This document shows positions 19,657-31,914 of a DNA stretch of 64,000 nt, piece by piece. The notes under the pieces are model-generated. The model was not told the DNA's origin and made no database searches. It saw nothing but the letters and a program-made list of their open reading frames with translations. The stretch's first letter is position 1, and each line of letters starts with the position of its first letter. The position numbers and the translations under genes were made by a program. This stretch comes from Anaerolineae bacterium (lineage in GTDB: Bacteria > Chloroflexota > Anaerolineae > Anaerolineales > Villigracilaceae), in assembly GCA_022013685.1 (NCBI GenBank), contig JAKLPV010000007.1:17356-81355 (forward strand), given 5' to 3'.

Positions 19657-20598
19657 GTGACCACATTATTCTTCGCGACCGATATTCATGGTTCAGATAT
19701 TTGCTGGAAGAAGTTTCTGAATGCCGGCAAATTCTACGGGGCAGATGTGCTCATTCTGGGTGGGGATATGACCGGCAAGGCGATTGTGCCTGTTGTGTTC
19801 CTGGGAGCCGAAAAATATAAAGTTACACTTTTACAGCAGGATTTTGAGATCAACAGCGCAGACGAGTTGGCCGAGATGACCAGGCGCATCCGTAGCCGCG
19901 GCTATTACCCGTATTTGACTAACCCGGACGAGTTGGTCGAACTGGAAAAGAATCCTGAGCGGATCCACGCGATTTTCATCGCTGAAGTTTTGCGCGTTGT
20001 GGCTGAATGGCTAGAGATTGCCGAGACCAGGCTGGCCGGCAGCGGGATGCGCGTTTATGTCGCGCCCGGCAACGATGACCAGTTCGAGATCGATGAGCTG
20101 GTGCGGGCTTCGAAGCACCTCACCCTGGCCGAGGGCCAAATCGTCGCGCTGGATGGGCAGCACGAGATGATCTCCTCCGGCTGGTCGAACCGCACTCCCT
20201 GGAACACCTATCGCGAAGAAGATGAGCCTGATCTGGCCAGGCGCTACGCTGCCATGATCGCCAACCTGAAAGACCCACGCAACGCCATTTTTAACATCCA
20301 CGTCCCGCCGCATAAATCCAATCTTGATGAAGCTCCTGATCTGGACGAAAACCTGCGTCCCAGGTACGCCGGGAACGCTCTCAAACCGGTCGGTTCAACC
20401 GCCCTGCGCGCCGCGATCGAAAAATATCAGCCGCTGCTTGGCCTGCATGGACACATTCACGAGGGGCGCGGACATAGTCGCATCGGCAAGACCCTGTGCA
20501 TCAATCCCGGTTCGCTCTATGAGCAGGGTGTCTTGCAGGGCGCGCTGGTCCAGTTGGGCAGGAACAAAATCGAAAGTTTTGTGTTGACTCAAGGCTGA
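19657..20598 (+). CDS. metallophosphoesterase
   Basis: FFATDIHGSDICWKKF, LILGGDMTGK, GLHGHIHEGRG, NPGSLYEQG. Confidence 0.9.
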   Translation: MTTLFFATDIHGSDICWKKFLNAGKFYGADVLILGGDMTGKAIVPVVFLGAEKYKVTLLQQDFEINSADELAEMTRRIRSRGYYPYLTNPDELVELEKNPERIHAIFIAEVLRVVAEWLEIAETRLAGSGMRVYVAPGNDDQFEIDELVRASKHLTLAEGQIVALDGQHEMISSGWSNRTPWNTYREEDEPDLARRYAAMIANLKDPRNAIFNIHVPPHKSNLDEAPDLDENLRPRYAGNALKPVGSTALRAAIEKYQPLLGLHGHIHEGRGHSRIGKTLCINPGSLYEQGVLQGALVQLGRNKIESFVLTQG

Positions 20599-20600
20599 AC

Positions 20601-20690
20601 ATTGTGTGACTGTAGTAATTGAGTGATTTTGTGATTTTCTATGACGAAATCGTTCAATCGCCAAATCACTAAATCACCAAATCAGGAGTT
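20601..20690. repeat. low-complexity AATCAC(C/T)AAATC repeat array
   Basis: gagtgattttgtgatttt ... caatcgccaaatcactaaatcaccaaatcagg; related arrays at 46692, 47121, 49728. Confidence 0.85.
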
Positions 20691-20694
20691 ACTT

Positions 20695-22341
20695 ATGTCT
20701 GACCTGTTTATCCGTAAAGCCACCGGCCTGGTGCGTTCCTGGTCTGTGTTCGACGCCTTTGTTTATGCGTTCTTCTCGATCAATCTGGTGACGCTTGGCT
20801 TGTATAGCTTCAGCCAGATGTATTCCTTCCAGGGCGGACTGATCTGGACGCTTTTGGTGAGCGCCTTCTTCATCCTGTTTGAAGTCGTTATCTACGCTTC
20901 GTTGATCGCGGTTATGCCACGCTCCGGCGGCGATTATGTCTGGCAGAGCCGCATCCTCGGCGGCGGGATCGGTTTCGTGCTGGCGATCACCGGCTGGTGG
21001 TTCATCCTGTGGCTGTGGGTGCCGCTCTATGCCGACATGCTGCGCCACATTGTCATCACGCCCATTCTGGGCCTGCTTGGCGCGAAGGATGTTGCCCTGT
21101 GGTTTGGTCAGACCTCGCTTGGGTTGTTCACCACCGCCCTGATCACACTCGCCATCGTTACTTTTTATATTGTGCTGGGCATGAAGAAATATGCCCGCAT
21201 CCAGAAATGGTGTTTTTACGGCGGCATCCTGGGCTTGGTGATCGTGCTCGGTTTGCTGCTCTCCTCCTCACCAGAATCTTTCAAAGCCGGCTTTGAATCC
21301 AACGCCACAGCCCTTTTCGGCGCGGCCCCGGGTGTTTACGATGCCACCGTCGCCGCCGGGCAGGAAGCCGGAGCGGCCCTGCCGCTGACGGGCGGCACGT
21401 TCAACCTGGTTCTGCTGACCCTGCCTTATATCGTCTTCTTTAACTTGTGGCCGAACTGGGGCGCAACCCTCTATGGTGAAGTGCGCGGCGCGACCGATTT
21501 CAAGCGCAATTTTGCAGGCATGGCTTCTGCCCTGCTGGTGACCACTCTGCTGGGGATTGCTGTCCTGCTTGCCATCTCCAAAACCATCGGCTGGGACTTT
21601 TACGTGCAGGCCAACGGCGCCTGGTGGAACCATGCCTGGGGTCTTAGCGAACAACTGCCGCCCCTGCCGATCTGGCCTTACCCGGCCCTGTTGGCCGCTT
21701 TCCTGACCGATAATCGTTTGATCCAATTGCTGGTGGTCGGGCTGATGAGCCTGTGGTGGTTCGGCTGGAGCGGTACCGTCTTTCTTTCCTCGACCCGCGT
21801 CGTCTTTGCGGCTGCCTTTGACCGCCTGCTGCCCGAAAAGGTGGCCGAAGTGGATGAACGCACCGGCACACCGGTCATCGCCCTGCTGTTGATGGTTGTC
21901 CCCTCGATTGTGGTTTCTTTCCTGTTTGCTTACAATATCTTTGACTTCCGTTCCCTGACCCTGGCTTCGACCCTGGTGATTGCCGTAACTTACTTTGGCA
22001 CGACCATTGCCGCGATTGTCCTGCCCTATCGCAAGCCCGAGCTTTACAACGCCTCGCCGATTGCCAAATTTAAGATTTTGGGCATCCCGTTGATCTCGGT
22101 GGCGGGCGTTATCTTCGGCGCTTTCCTGGGCTACCTGCTCTTCCAGTGGTTGTTCGACCCGAACGCCCTGTATGGCATTGGCTACAGCATCAACGAAAAT
22201 GGATATAAAAACGGCACTTCGCTGATCTTCATGGGCGCACTCTATGCTGTTGCGACCGCCATTTACTTCGGATTCAAAGCCTATCGCAAGCGCAGCGGGC
22301 TTGACCTCGATAAAGTTCACGCCGAAATCCCGGTGGAGTAG
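20695..22341 (+). CDS. APC-superfamily amino acid permease
   Basis: 12-TM-like protein, SVFDAFVYAFFSINLV, MPRSGGDYVWQSRIL. Confidence 0.88.
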   Translation: MSDLFIRKATGLVRSWSVFDAFVYAFFSINLVTLGLYSFSQMYSFQGGLIWTLLVSAFFILFEVVIYASLIAVMPRSGGDYVWQSRILGGGIGFVLAITGWWFILWLWVPLYADMLRHIVITPILGLLGAKDVALWFGQTSLGLFTTALITLAIVTFYIVLGMKKYARIQKWCFYGGILGLVIVLGLLLSSSPESFKAGFESNATALFGAAPGVYDATVAAGQEAGAALPLTGGTFNLVLLTLPYIVFFNLWPNWGATLYGEVRGATDFKRNFAGMASALLVTTLLGIAVLLAISKTIGWDFYVQANGAWWNHAWGLSEQLPPLPIWPYPALLAAFLTDNRLIQLLVVGLMSLWWFGWSGTVFLSSTRVVFAAAFDRLLPEKVAEVDERTGTPVIALLLMVVPSIVVSFLFAYNIFDFRSLTLASTLVIAVTYFGTTIAAIVLPYRKPELYNASPIAKFKILGIPLISVAGVIFGAFLGYLLFQWLFDPNALYGIGYSINENGYKNGTSLIFMGALYAVATAIYFGFKAYRKRSGLDLDKVHAEIPVE

Positions 22342-22348
22342 CCTGCAC

Positions 22349-23101
22349 ATGGAACATGCTGAAATTGTTGCTGAAATGGATCGTATCGTCAGCGCCGCCC
22401 GCGCGGAACAGATTCACCTGCGCGTTATCGGAGGCCTGGCTGTTCATTATCATAGCCAGCGCGTGCGCGGGCACGAGTTTGGCCGCGATTATGCCGATAT
22501 CGATTTCGTCGTCCGCAAGCACGACCGCCGCAAGCTGGAGCTTTTCTTCAAAAACTTTGGCTATGTCGGCGACCGCAACTTTAACCTGGTCAACGGCGAC
22601 CGCCGCCTGCTCTACATCCATCCGCTGACCGGACGGCACATCGATATTTTTGTTGGCGATTTCGAAATGTGCCACAAACTGCCCCTGCGCGACCGCCTCG
22701 ACGCGCATCCCGTCACCGTTCCCCTGGCAGAGCTGCTGCTCTCCAAGACCCAGATCATCCAGTTGAATCGCAAAGATGCCCTCGATCTGATCGCCCTCCT
22801 GCTGGACAACGAACTCAGCTTTCACGATGAAACCAGGATCAACCTTGATCGCATCCTGCGCCTGTGCAAACGCGACTGGGGCCTGTATAAGACCACCAGC
22901 ATTAATCTGAAGCGTCTCGAAGACATCCTGCTTCACGACAATCCGGGTCTGTCTGAAGAAGACACCAAAATCGTGCTAAGTCGTATCGGCCACCTGCGCA
23001 AAGCCCTGCAATCCATGCCGACCGGCATCTTGTGGAAAGCGCGCGACCGCGTCGGCACCCGTTTGCGCTGGTATACCGAAGTCGAGGAAATCGAGCGTTA
23101 G
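22349..23101 (+). CDS. nucleotidyltransferase-like (AbiEii/MNT-type fold) protein
   Basis: LRVIGGLAVHYHS ... RDYADIDFVVRKHDRRKLELFFKNFGY; conserved G-G-x-A / D-x-D pattern. Confidence 0.65.
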   Translation: MEHAEIVAEMDRIVSAARAEQIHLRVIGGLAVHYHSQRVRGHEFGRDYADIDFVVRKHDRRKLELFFKNFGYVGDRNFNLVNGDRRLLYIHPLTGRHIDIFVGDFEMCHKLPLRDRLDAHPVTVPLAELLLSKTQIIQLNRKDALDLIALLLDNELSFHDETRINLDRILRLCKRDWGLYKTTSINLKRLEDILLHDNPGLSEEDTKIVLSRIGHLRKALQSMPTGILWKARDRVGTRLRWYTEVEEIER

Positions 23102-23104
23102 CTT

Positions 23105-23134
23105 TACTGGACTCCAACGTCTCCTGACGTTGGA
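23105..23134. repeat. half-unit of GGACTCCAAxxTCTCCxGAxxTTGGA repeat
   Basis: tggactccaacgtctcctgacgttgga; compare 4573-4631 and 7009-7068. Confidence 0.65.
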
Positions 23135-23149
23135 AACGATCGGTGTTGG

Positions 23150-23887
23150 ATGCTAAAAATGAAACCACTCTTTCGTTTTTTCTGGATATTGCTTGTTTTG
23201 GCCCTGGCCCAACTGGCCTGTGGACTTAATAATCCCGCCTCGACCCCGGACTCGCCAGCCGCCGAAGCGCTCCCAACCATGCCTGCCCTCACGCAGGAAG
23301 CCATCTTCCCGACTGAGACCGGCTTGCCCCCGCAGCCCGCTGTTGCCGAATCGCGCATGCTGACGGTGGAATTCCCCCCGCAGATTCGCGCTGGCGATTC
23401 GGATTTGATCCGTTTGACCCTCGAAGTGGATGAACTCGGTAACCTGACCGCCACCGCCGAAACTGCCGGGAACGTCACCCAGGGCGAAGTGGTTCAGATC
23501 CCGAATATTTACGAGACACATAATATTGTTGCCGAAGCCCGTTTCGATATGGCCGGGGTGCAAATCAACCCGTCTGGCGCAATCAGCGAACCCCTGCGAC
23601 CGGGCCAGACGGTGACCTATTACTGGAGCGTGCGCGCCGAGGATGTCGGTATTTATCGCGGCACACTCTGGTTTTACTTGCGCTTTGTCCCGCTGGATGG
23701 CGGCGCGGAGCAGCGCCAGGCGCTTTCGGCGCAGAAGATCGAGATCGAAGCGGTCAATTTCTTCGGGCTGAAGGCCCAGCCTGCCCGCTTTTTGGGAGCC
23801 GCCGGGACAGTTGTCAGCGCCATCTTGGGTATGCCTTTCCTGGAGGGGATTCTTAAATGGCTGTGGCGCAAGGTGCGCAAAGCGTAG
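23150..23887 (+). CDS. putative lipoprotein with C-terminal TM segment
   Basis: Lipobox ALAQLACGLN; Pro/Thr-rich linker. Confidence 0.6.
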   Translation: MLKMKPLFRFFWILLVLALAQLACGLNNPASTPDSPAAEALPTMPALTQEAIFPTETGLPPQPAVAESRMLTVEFPPQIRAGDSDLIRLTLEVDELGNLTATAETAGNVTQGEVVQIPNIYETHNIVAEARFDMAGVQINPSGAISEPLRPGQTVTYYWSVRAEDVGIYRGTLWFYLRFVPLDGGAEQRQALSAQKIEIEAVNFFGLKAQPARFLGAAGTVVSAILGMPFLEGILKWLWRKVRKA

Positions 23888-24159
23888 TGGGTTGTCTCCG
23901 CTTACCATAACGGTGGGCAAGCAGCGGGTGGCGCGCCAGAATTTCTTTAAGCGAGACCAAATTACGGTCTGACTAACCCGATTAAACGGTCACTTTCATA
24001 ATTATTCAACATAATCCAGGTCTTTTTTTATAAGTTTTTCAAATACATGACAAATATCACCTTGAAATAATACAAGCGTAAATTCCCTTGGTTTTGCGCT
24101 TGTGATAAAATTCTAACGTTCGTTTGTGACGAAAAACCCAATCTGCGCGAGGAGAATTT

Positions 24160-24516
24160 ATGGAAAATCCGTGGGTTTATCTTGGTCTTTTCCTGATCGT
24201 GGGGACGCTGATCCCGGTTGCCGCAATTGTCATGTCTGCAATTTTGGCCCCTAAAAAGCCCAACCCGATCAAGATGAGTACCTATGAATGCGGCATGGAA
24301 ACGGTGGGTGATAACTGGGTTCAGTTCAAGGCGCAATATTATGTGTTTGCGCTGGCCTTCTTGATTTTCGACGTAGAGACAGTCTTCCTGTTCCCCTGGG
24401 CGATGTCGCTGAACGTGATGCCGCTTTTTGTGGCTGTGGAAGGCGTTGTTTTTATTCTCATCCTGATTGCCGGGCTTTATTACATTTGGCAAAAAGGGAT
24501 GCTGGATTGGGTTTAA
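24160..24516 (+). CDS. nuoA: NADH-quinone oxidoreductase subunit A
   Basis: KMSTYECGMETVGDNWVQFKAQYYVFALAFLIFDVETVFLFPWA. Confidence 0.95.
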   Translation: MENPWVYLGLFLIVGTLIPVAAIVMSAILAPKKPNPIKMSTYECGMETVGDNWVQFKAQYYVFALAFLIFDVETVFLFPWAMSLNVMPLFVAVEGVVFILILIAGLYYIWQKGMLDWV

Positions 24517-24531
24517 TATCCATTTGACAAG

Positions 24532-24566
24532 AAAGGCTGATAGGAATTTCTTATCAGCCTTTTCGT
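24532..24566 (+). terminator. hairpin between nuoA and nuoH (terminator/attenuator candidate)
   Basis: AAGGCTGATAggaatttcTTATCAGCCTTTTcgttg. Confidence 0.6.
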
Positions 24567-24585
24567 TGTTATATAGGAGCATTCA

Positions 24586-25821
24586 ATGGAATTTCTGACA
24601 GATCCAATCAAAGTAATTTATGAGTGGTTGATGCTGACCTTTACCGGCTGGGGTTGGGCCGGGTGGGTCTCTTCGCTGGTTATCAACCTTCTGGCCATCG
24701 TTGTCTTCATCATGGCAATCATGGTGCTCGACATCTTGCTGGTCTGGGTCGAGCGCAAGGTTGTGGCGCGCTTCCAGGACCGCCTCGGTCCGAACCGGGT
24801 CGGCCCGTTTGGTATTTTCCAGCCTTTCCCGGATATTATCAAACTGATCCTGAAGGAAGACATCACCCCCGAAGGCGCAGATCGCGTGCCCTTTAACCTG
24901 GCTCCGATCCTTTCGCTGGCTTCGGTGCTCTTCCTGTGGGCGGTGGTGCCGCTGGCTTCGCGCATTTATGGCGTGGACCTGAACGTGGCCCTGCTCTACC
25001 TGGTGGCGGCGGGTTCGATCGGCACACTTTCGATCATCATGGCGGGCTGGGCTTCGAATAATAAATATGCCCTGCTCGGCGCGTATCGCATGGTCGCCAA
25101 CATGATTTCGTATGAAATCCCGATGGTGGTGGCCCTGCTGATCCCGACCGTGCTGGCCGGTTCGATGAGCCTGAAGGTGATCACCGAAGCCCAGTCTACA
25201 AATGGCGGCGTCTGGTTTGTGCTGATTTCGCCGCTGGGCGCGCTGATCTTCCTGATCGCGGCCATTGCCGAATTGGGACGCTCGCCCTTCGATTTGAACG
25301 AAGGCGAATCGGAGATCGTTTCCGGGTACCACATTGAGTATTCAGGCATGAAATTCGGCCTGTTTTACGCCGGTGAGCTGCTGCACGCTTTTACCTTTGG
25401 CGGCTTCGTGGCTGCGCTCTTTTTCGGCGGCTGGCACGGCCCGTGGGCGGAGCAATATCCGCTTTTGGGCGCGTTTTATTTCGTTGCCAAGGCCATGTTT
25501 GGCTATTGGGTCATCATGTGGGTCAAATACACTGTGCCGCGTATCCGTATCGACCACATGCTGGCTTTCAACTGGAAATTCCTGACCCCGCTGGCTTTTG
25601 TTCTCCTGATGGTGACAGCGGTAATGCACCGCATCCTGACCGATGTGCGTGGTTTGCTTGATGCGTCGACCGGGGCCGACGGACTCGGCCTTTTGGCCTA
25701 TGTCGCGGGTATGTTCCTGTCGAATGTCATCCTGGTCTGGATCACAGTCGAAGTGCTGCGGGCGCAGGCGCGTCGTGAGCGCCAGGCGAAAGTCTCGGCC
25801 CGGCTTGCTGCCGCGGATTAG
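24586..25821 (+). CDS. nuoH: NADH-quinone oxidoreductase subunit H
   Basis: WVERKVVARFQDRLGPNRVGPFGIFQPFPDIIKLILKED, SPFDLNEGESEIVSGYHIEYSG. Confidence 0.96.
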   Translation: MEFLTDPIKVIYEWLMLTFTGWGWAGWVSSLVINLLAIVVFIMAIMVLDILLVWVERKVVARFQDRLGPNRVGPFGIFQPFPDIIKLILKEDITPEGADRVPFNLAPILSLASVLFLWAVVPLASRIYGVDLNVALLYLVAAGSIGTLSIIMAGWASNNKYALLGAYRMVANMISYEIPMVVALLIPTVLAGSMSLKVITEAQSTNGGVWFVLISPLGALIFLIAAIAELGRSPFDLNEGESEIVSGYHIEYSGMKFGLFYAGELLHAFTFGGFVAALFFGGWHGPWAEQYPLLGAFYFVAKAMFGYWVIMWVKYTVPRIRIDHMLAFNWKFLTPLAFVLLMVTAVMHRILTDVRGLLDASTGADGLGLLAYVAGMFLSNVILVWITVEVLRAQARRERQAKVSARLAAAD

Positions 25822-25841
25822 GATGAAAAGGACTGGAGATT

Positions 25842-26342
25842 ATGACTGCTGAACAAATCATCTTTTTCCTGACCGCTGCGCTGATCCTTATTTCAGCGCT
25901 GATGGTCGTCACGACCCGCAACCTGGTTCATGCGGCCCTGTGGCTGGTTTCAACCCTGTTTGGGGTGGCGGTACTGTTCGCTTCGCTCGATGCCACCTTT
26001 CTGGCGGTGGTACAGGTGGTGGTCTATATCGGCGCGATCGCGATCCTGTTCATTTTCGCTGTCATGCTGACCAATCGCAAACTGCTCGATAAAGTCTCGC
26101 AGACCAACACGGGCTGGCCTTGGGCGGCGCTGATCGCAATTGCTGCGTTTGCCGGGCTGGTTTTCCTGGTTGGAAAGATGCCCAATGCCGGCGCGCAAAG
26201 ATCTGAACTTTTCGGCGACCCGCTTGTGGCCCTTTCGCAAGCGCTGGTCTCACCGGATGCCTACGTGCTGGCCTTTGAAGTGGCGTCGATCATGCTGTTG
26301 GCGGCGCTGGTTGGCGCGGTCTACATCGCGAATCGCAAATAG
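25842..26342 (+). CDS. nuoJ: NADH-quinone oxidoreductase subunit J
   Basis: RNLVHAALWLVSTLFGVAVLFASLDATFLAVVQVVVYIGAIAILFIFAVMLT. Confidence 0.95.
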   Translation: MTAEQIIFFLTAALILISALMVVTTRNLVHAALWLVSTLFGVAVLFASLDATFLAVVQVVVYIGAIAILFIFAVMLTNRKLLDKVSQTNTGWPWAALIAIAAFAGLVFLVGKMPNAGAQRSELFGDPLVALSQALVSPDAYVLAFEVASIMLLAALVGAVYIANRK

Positions 26343-26355
26343 GAGACGCACAGAT

Positions 26356-26664
26356 ATGGTTCACTTATCCTGGTATATCTTCCTTTCGGCGGCGCTCTTC
26401 AGCATTGGCCTGTATGGCGTGCTGGCGCGCAAAAACGCGATTGCGATTTTGCTCGGCGTCGAACTGATGCTGAATGCTGCCAATATCAACCTGGTTTCGT
26501 TCTGGCGCTATGGCAACAACGCGCTGATGGGCGGGCAGGTTTTCTCGATTATCGTCTTTGCCGTTGCCGCCGCCGAAGTTGCGGTGGGACTGGCCCTGGT
26601 CATTGCCGTCTACCGCAGTCGCAACACGATTGTGGCCGATGAACTCGACCTTTTGAAGTGGTAG
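26356..26664 (+). CDS. nuoK: NADH-quinone oxidoreductase subunit K
   Basis: LFSIGLYGVLARKNAIAILLGVELMLNAANINLV. Confidence 0.95.
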   Translation: MVHLSWYIFLSAALFSIGLYGVLARKNAIAILLGVELMLNAANINLVSFWRYGNNALMGGQVFSIIVFAVAAAEVAVGLALVIAVYRSRNTIVADELDLLKW

Positions 26665-26673
26665 GAGCGAACG

Positions 26674-28854
<2,181 letters not shown>

Positions 28855-28866
28855 AGGGAGTGGACA

Positions 28867-30387
28867 ATGGACTTCATTAGCACTCACCTGTTGACAACCA
28901 TCCTGTTCTTCCCCGTCCTGGCGGGGCTGGCCATCCTGTTCATCCCCAATGACCAGGCCAAGGCCATCCGCTGGACGGCTTTCCTTGCCAGCCTGGTTCC
29001 TTTGGGCCTGTCGGTCTGGTTGTGGACAAGTTTCAACTCGACCCTGCCAGGTTTCCAGTTCGAAGAGCAATATGAATGGTATGCCGCCATCAACTCGACC
29101 TTCCACCTCGGTGTGGACGGGCTTTCGCTCTCGATGGTTCTGTTGACCACTCTCCTGACCCCTCTGGCGATTTTGGCTTCCTTCAATATCAGTGATAGGG
29201 TCAAGGCTTACATGATCCTGTTCCTGTTGCTCGAGACGGGCATGCTGGGCGTTTTCATGGCTCTCGACCTGCTGATTTTCTTCGTCTTCTGGGAAATTGG
29301 CCTCGTGCCCATGTACTTCCTGATCAACCAGTGGGGTTCGGCCAATCGCAACTATGCTTCACTCAAGTTCTTCATCTATACCATGGCCGGGTCGCTTGGC
29401 CTGCTGCTGGCGATCCAGATGCTGGGTGTTCTCTTCCAGACTTATGACATTGTCGCCCTGGCTGAACGCTGGACAACGCTCGAGACGGCCACCCTGCTTG
29501 GGCTTTCGACCGGCACGGTCAAAACGGTTGCTTTCTGGGCCTTTGTGATTGCCTTTGCCATCAAGGTTCCGGTCTGGCCCTTCCACACCTGGCTGCCGGA
29601 TGCGCATACCGAGGCCCCGACAGCCGGTTCGATGATCCTGGCGGGCGTGCTGCTCAAACTCGGTGCCTACGGTTTCCTGCGCCTGGTGCTGCCGTTCTAT
29701 CCGGCGGAATCGGCCCAGTTTGCCGGAGTTCTGGCTTTCCTGGCGGTGATGGCGATCATCTTCGGCGCGTTCGGCGCTTACGGTCAGACGGATTTCAAAC
29801 GCCTGGTGGCCTACTCGTCCATCAACCACATGGGATTTGTCCTGCTCGGCATCGCCGCCGCTGCCAAAGCGGTTGGCACGCTCGATGCGACCATTGCCTT
29901 GAACGGCGCGGTCTTGCAAATGTTCAATCACGGCCTTTCGGCGGCAGGCATGTTCTTCCTGGTCGGTGTGATTTACGAGCGCACCCACACCCGCGACCTG
30001 CGCCAGTTTGGCGGTTTGTTCCCGCTCATGCCGGTCTACGGCACCATCCTGATTTTTGTCAGCATGGCTTCGCTTGGCTTGCCTGGCTTGAACGGCTTTG
30101 TCTCCGAGTTTATGATCGTGCGGGGCGCATGGGCCATCCTGCCCGTTTTCACCGCCCTTGCCATGCTCGGCCTGTTGATGACCGGCGCTTATATCCTGAA
30201 AGGGATCAAGGACGTCTTGCACGGGCCGCTCAATGAGCATTGGGCCCACGGCGAACATCGCCTGACTGAAATTAATATCCGCGAAATCCTTGTTATGGCT
30301 CCGCTGATGATTCTTATCCTGGTGATCGGCATCTGGCCGATGTGGATTTTGGATGTCATCAACAGAGCCATGATGATGTTGTTCTAG
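28867..30387 (+). CDS. nuoM: NADH-quinone oxidoreductase subunit M (copy 1)
   Basis: FFVFWEIGLVPMYFLINQWG, VWPFHTWLPDAHTEAPTAGSMILAGVLLKLGAYG. Confidence 0.95.
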   Translation: MDFISTHLLTTILFFPVLAGLAILFIPNDQAKAIRWTAFLASLVPLGLSVWLWTSFNSTLPGFQFEEQYEWYAAINSTFHLGVDGLSLSMVLLTTLLTPLAILASFNISDRVKAYMILFLLLETGMLGVFMALDLLIFFVFWEIGLVPMYFLINQWGSANRNYASLKFFIYTMAGSLGLLLAIQMLGVLFQTYDIVALAERWTTLETATLLGLSTGTVKTVAFWAFVIAFAIKVPVWPFHTWLPDAHTEAPTAGSMILAGVLLKLGAYGFLRLVLPFYPAESAQFAGVLAFLAVMAIIFGAFGAYGQTDFKRLVAYSSINHMGFVLLGIAAAAKAVGTLDATIALNGAVLQMFNHGLSAAGMFFLVGVIYERTHTRDLRQFGGLFPLMPVYGTILIFVSMASLGLPGLNGFVSEFMIVRGAWAILPVFTALAMLGLLMTGAYILKGIKDVLHGPLNEHWAHGEHRLTEINIREILVMAPLMILILVIGIWPMWILDVINRAMMMLF

Positions 30388-30399
30388 CCGAGGTGCGCG

Positions 30400-31914
30400 A
30401 TGCAATTTCCAATTCTTAGTGTCATTGTCTTTACCCCACTGGTCGCCGCGCTGATCATCTTCCTGATGAATGGCGAGCGCAAAAATGAGATCCGCGTCAC
30501 GGCCCTGGCCGCTGCGGTCTTTGCGCTCATCCTGTCGGTCTGGGTCTACTTTTCTTACGACCATGCCGCAGCGGGCTACCAGTTCATCGAAAAAGTGGAC
30601 TGGCTGCCGGTGCTGGGTATTTCCTACCACGTCGGCGTGGACGGGATCAGCACCCCGCTCGTCCTGCTGACCGGTTTGGTCATGTTCACCGGCGTGCTGA
30701 TTTCGTGGGGCATCGATGATCGCCCGCGCGAATTCTTCGCCTTCCTGTTCCTGCTTGCGGGCGGCGTCTTCGGCGTTTTCGTGGCGCTCGACCTGTTCAT
30801 GTTGTTCTTCTTCTATGAGATCGCTGTCTTCCCGATGTATTTGTTGATCGCCATCTGGGGCTGGAAACAGACCCGCGAGTATGCGGCCATGAAACTGACT
30901 CTGTACCTGTTCCTGGGCTCGGTTTTTGCCCTGGTCGGTGCGCTGGCCATGTACTGGCAGGTTGGCCTGAACACCGGCGTCTACAGCTTCGACATGCTTA
31001 TGATGGAAAAAGCCGGTGCGATGGCGGGCATGGTCACCATCTTTGGTTACTCGATCCCTTTCCAGGTTTTCTGGTTCCTGCCGGTCTTTCTCGGCTTTGC
31101 CATCCTGGGCGGTATCTTCCCTTTCCACAATTGGTCGCCTGACGGTCACGTGGCCGCTCCGACCGCGGTTTCGATGTTCCACGCTGGTGTGCTGATGAAG
31201 CTGGGCGCGTTTGCCGCCCTGCGCGTCGGTATCATGCTTTTGCCTGAAGGCGCACAATACTGGCAGTGGCTGATCATGGGCCTGGCGCTGGTCAACGTGG
31301 TTTATGGCGCCTTTATCGCCATGATCCAGACCGACTTCAAGTACATCATCGGCTTCTCCTCCGTTTCACATATGGGCCTGGTCATGCTCGGCTTCGCCAC
31401 CCTCAATCGCGAGGGCATGGTCGGCGCGGGCTTGCAGATGTTCTCACACGGCGTAATGACGGCGCTCTTCTTTGCTGCCGTCGGCATGGTTTATGACCGC
31501 GCCCATACCCGCCAGCTCCCCGACCTGGGTGGCATGGTCAAGCCGTTGCCCTGGGTGGCGATTTCCTTCATCATCGGCGGCCTGGTTTCGATGGGTATGC
31601 CCGGCCTGTCCGGTTTTGTGGCTGAATTTCCCATTTTTATGGGCGTTTGGAAAACACAGTGGGTGGTGGCTGTGATCGCCTCGCTTTCGATTGTTATCAC
31701 AGCGGCCTACGTTTTGATCGCCATCCGGCGCGTTTTCTTCGGTGATATGCCTGCCCAGTTTGAAGGCCACATCACCCCAATTTCTGTTCTCGATAAAATA
31801 GCTCTGGGGACGCTGTGTGTGGTCATGTTTGCCCTGGGTATGTTCCCCGCGCTGATGGCTCCATTGGTCGAATTGGGCGTCCAAAACGTGCTGCGACTTT
31901 TGGGAGGTGCATAA
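30400..31914 (+). CDS. nuoM: NADH-quinone oxidoreductase subunit M (copy 2)
   Basis: FFFYEIAVFPMYLLIAIWG, FPFHNWSPDGHVAAPTAVSMFHAGVLMKLGAFA; second, divergent paralogue in tandem. Confidence 0.93.
   Translation: MQFPILSVIVFTPLVAALIIFLMNGERKNEIRVTALAAAVFALILSVWVYFSYDHAAAGYQFIEKVDWLPVLGISYHVGVDGISTPLVLLTGLVMFTGVLISWGIDDRPREFFAFLFLLAGGVFGVFVALDLFMLFFFYEIAVFPMYLLIAIWGWKQTREYAAMKLTLYLFLGSVFALVGALAMYWQVGLNTGVYSFDMLMMEKAGAMAGMVTIFGYSIPFQVFWFLPVFLGFAILGGIFPFHNWSPDGHVAAPTAVSMFHAGVLMKLGAFAALRVGIMLLPEGAQYWQWLIMGLALVNVVYGAFIAMIQTDFKYIIGFSSVSHMGLVMLGFATLNREGMVGAGLQMFSHGVMTALFFAAVGMVYDRAHTRQLPDLGGMVKPLPWVAISFIIGGLVSMGMPGLSGFVAEFPIFMGVWKTQWVVAVIASLSIVITAAYVLIAIRRVFFGDMPAQFEGHITPISVLDKIALGTLCVVMFALGMFPALMAPLVELGVQNVLRLLGGA

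Noticed and set aside
21268-22350. 360-aa antisense ORF opposite the APC permease
   Set aside because: Antisense of a conserved membrane protein gene, hydrophilic nonsense-like composition.
22349-23101. Nucleotidyltransferase-like gene as a type IV toxin-antitoxin (AbiEii) toxin
   Set aside because: No AbiEi-like antitoxin partner next to it; neighbours are a permease and a lipoprotein.
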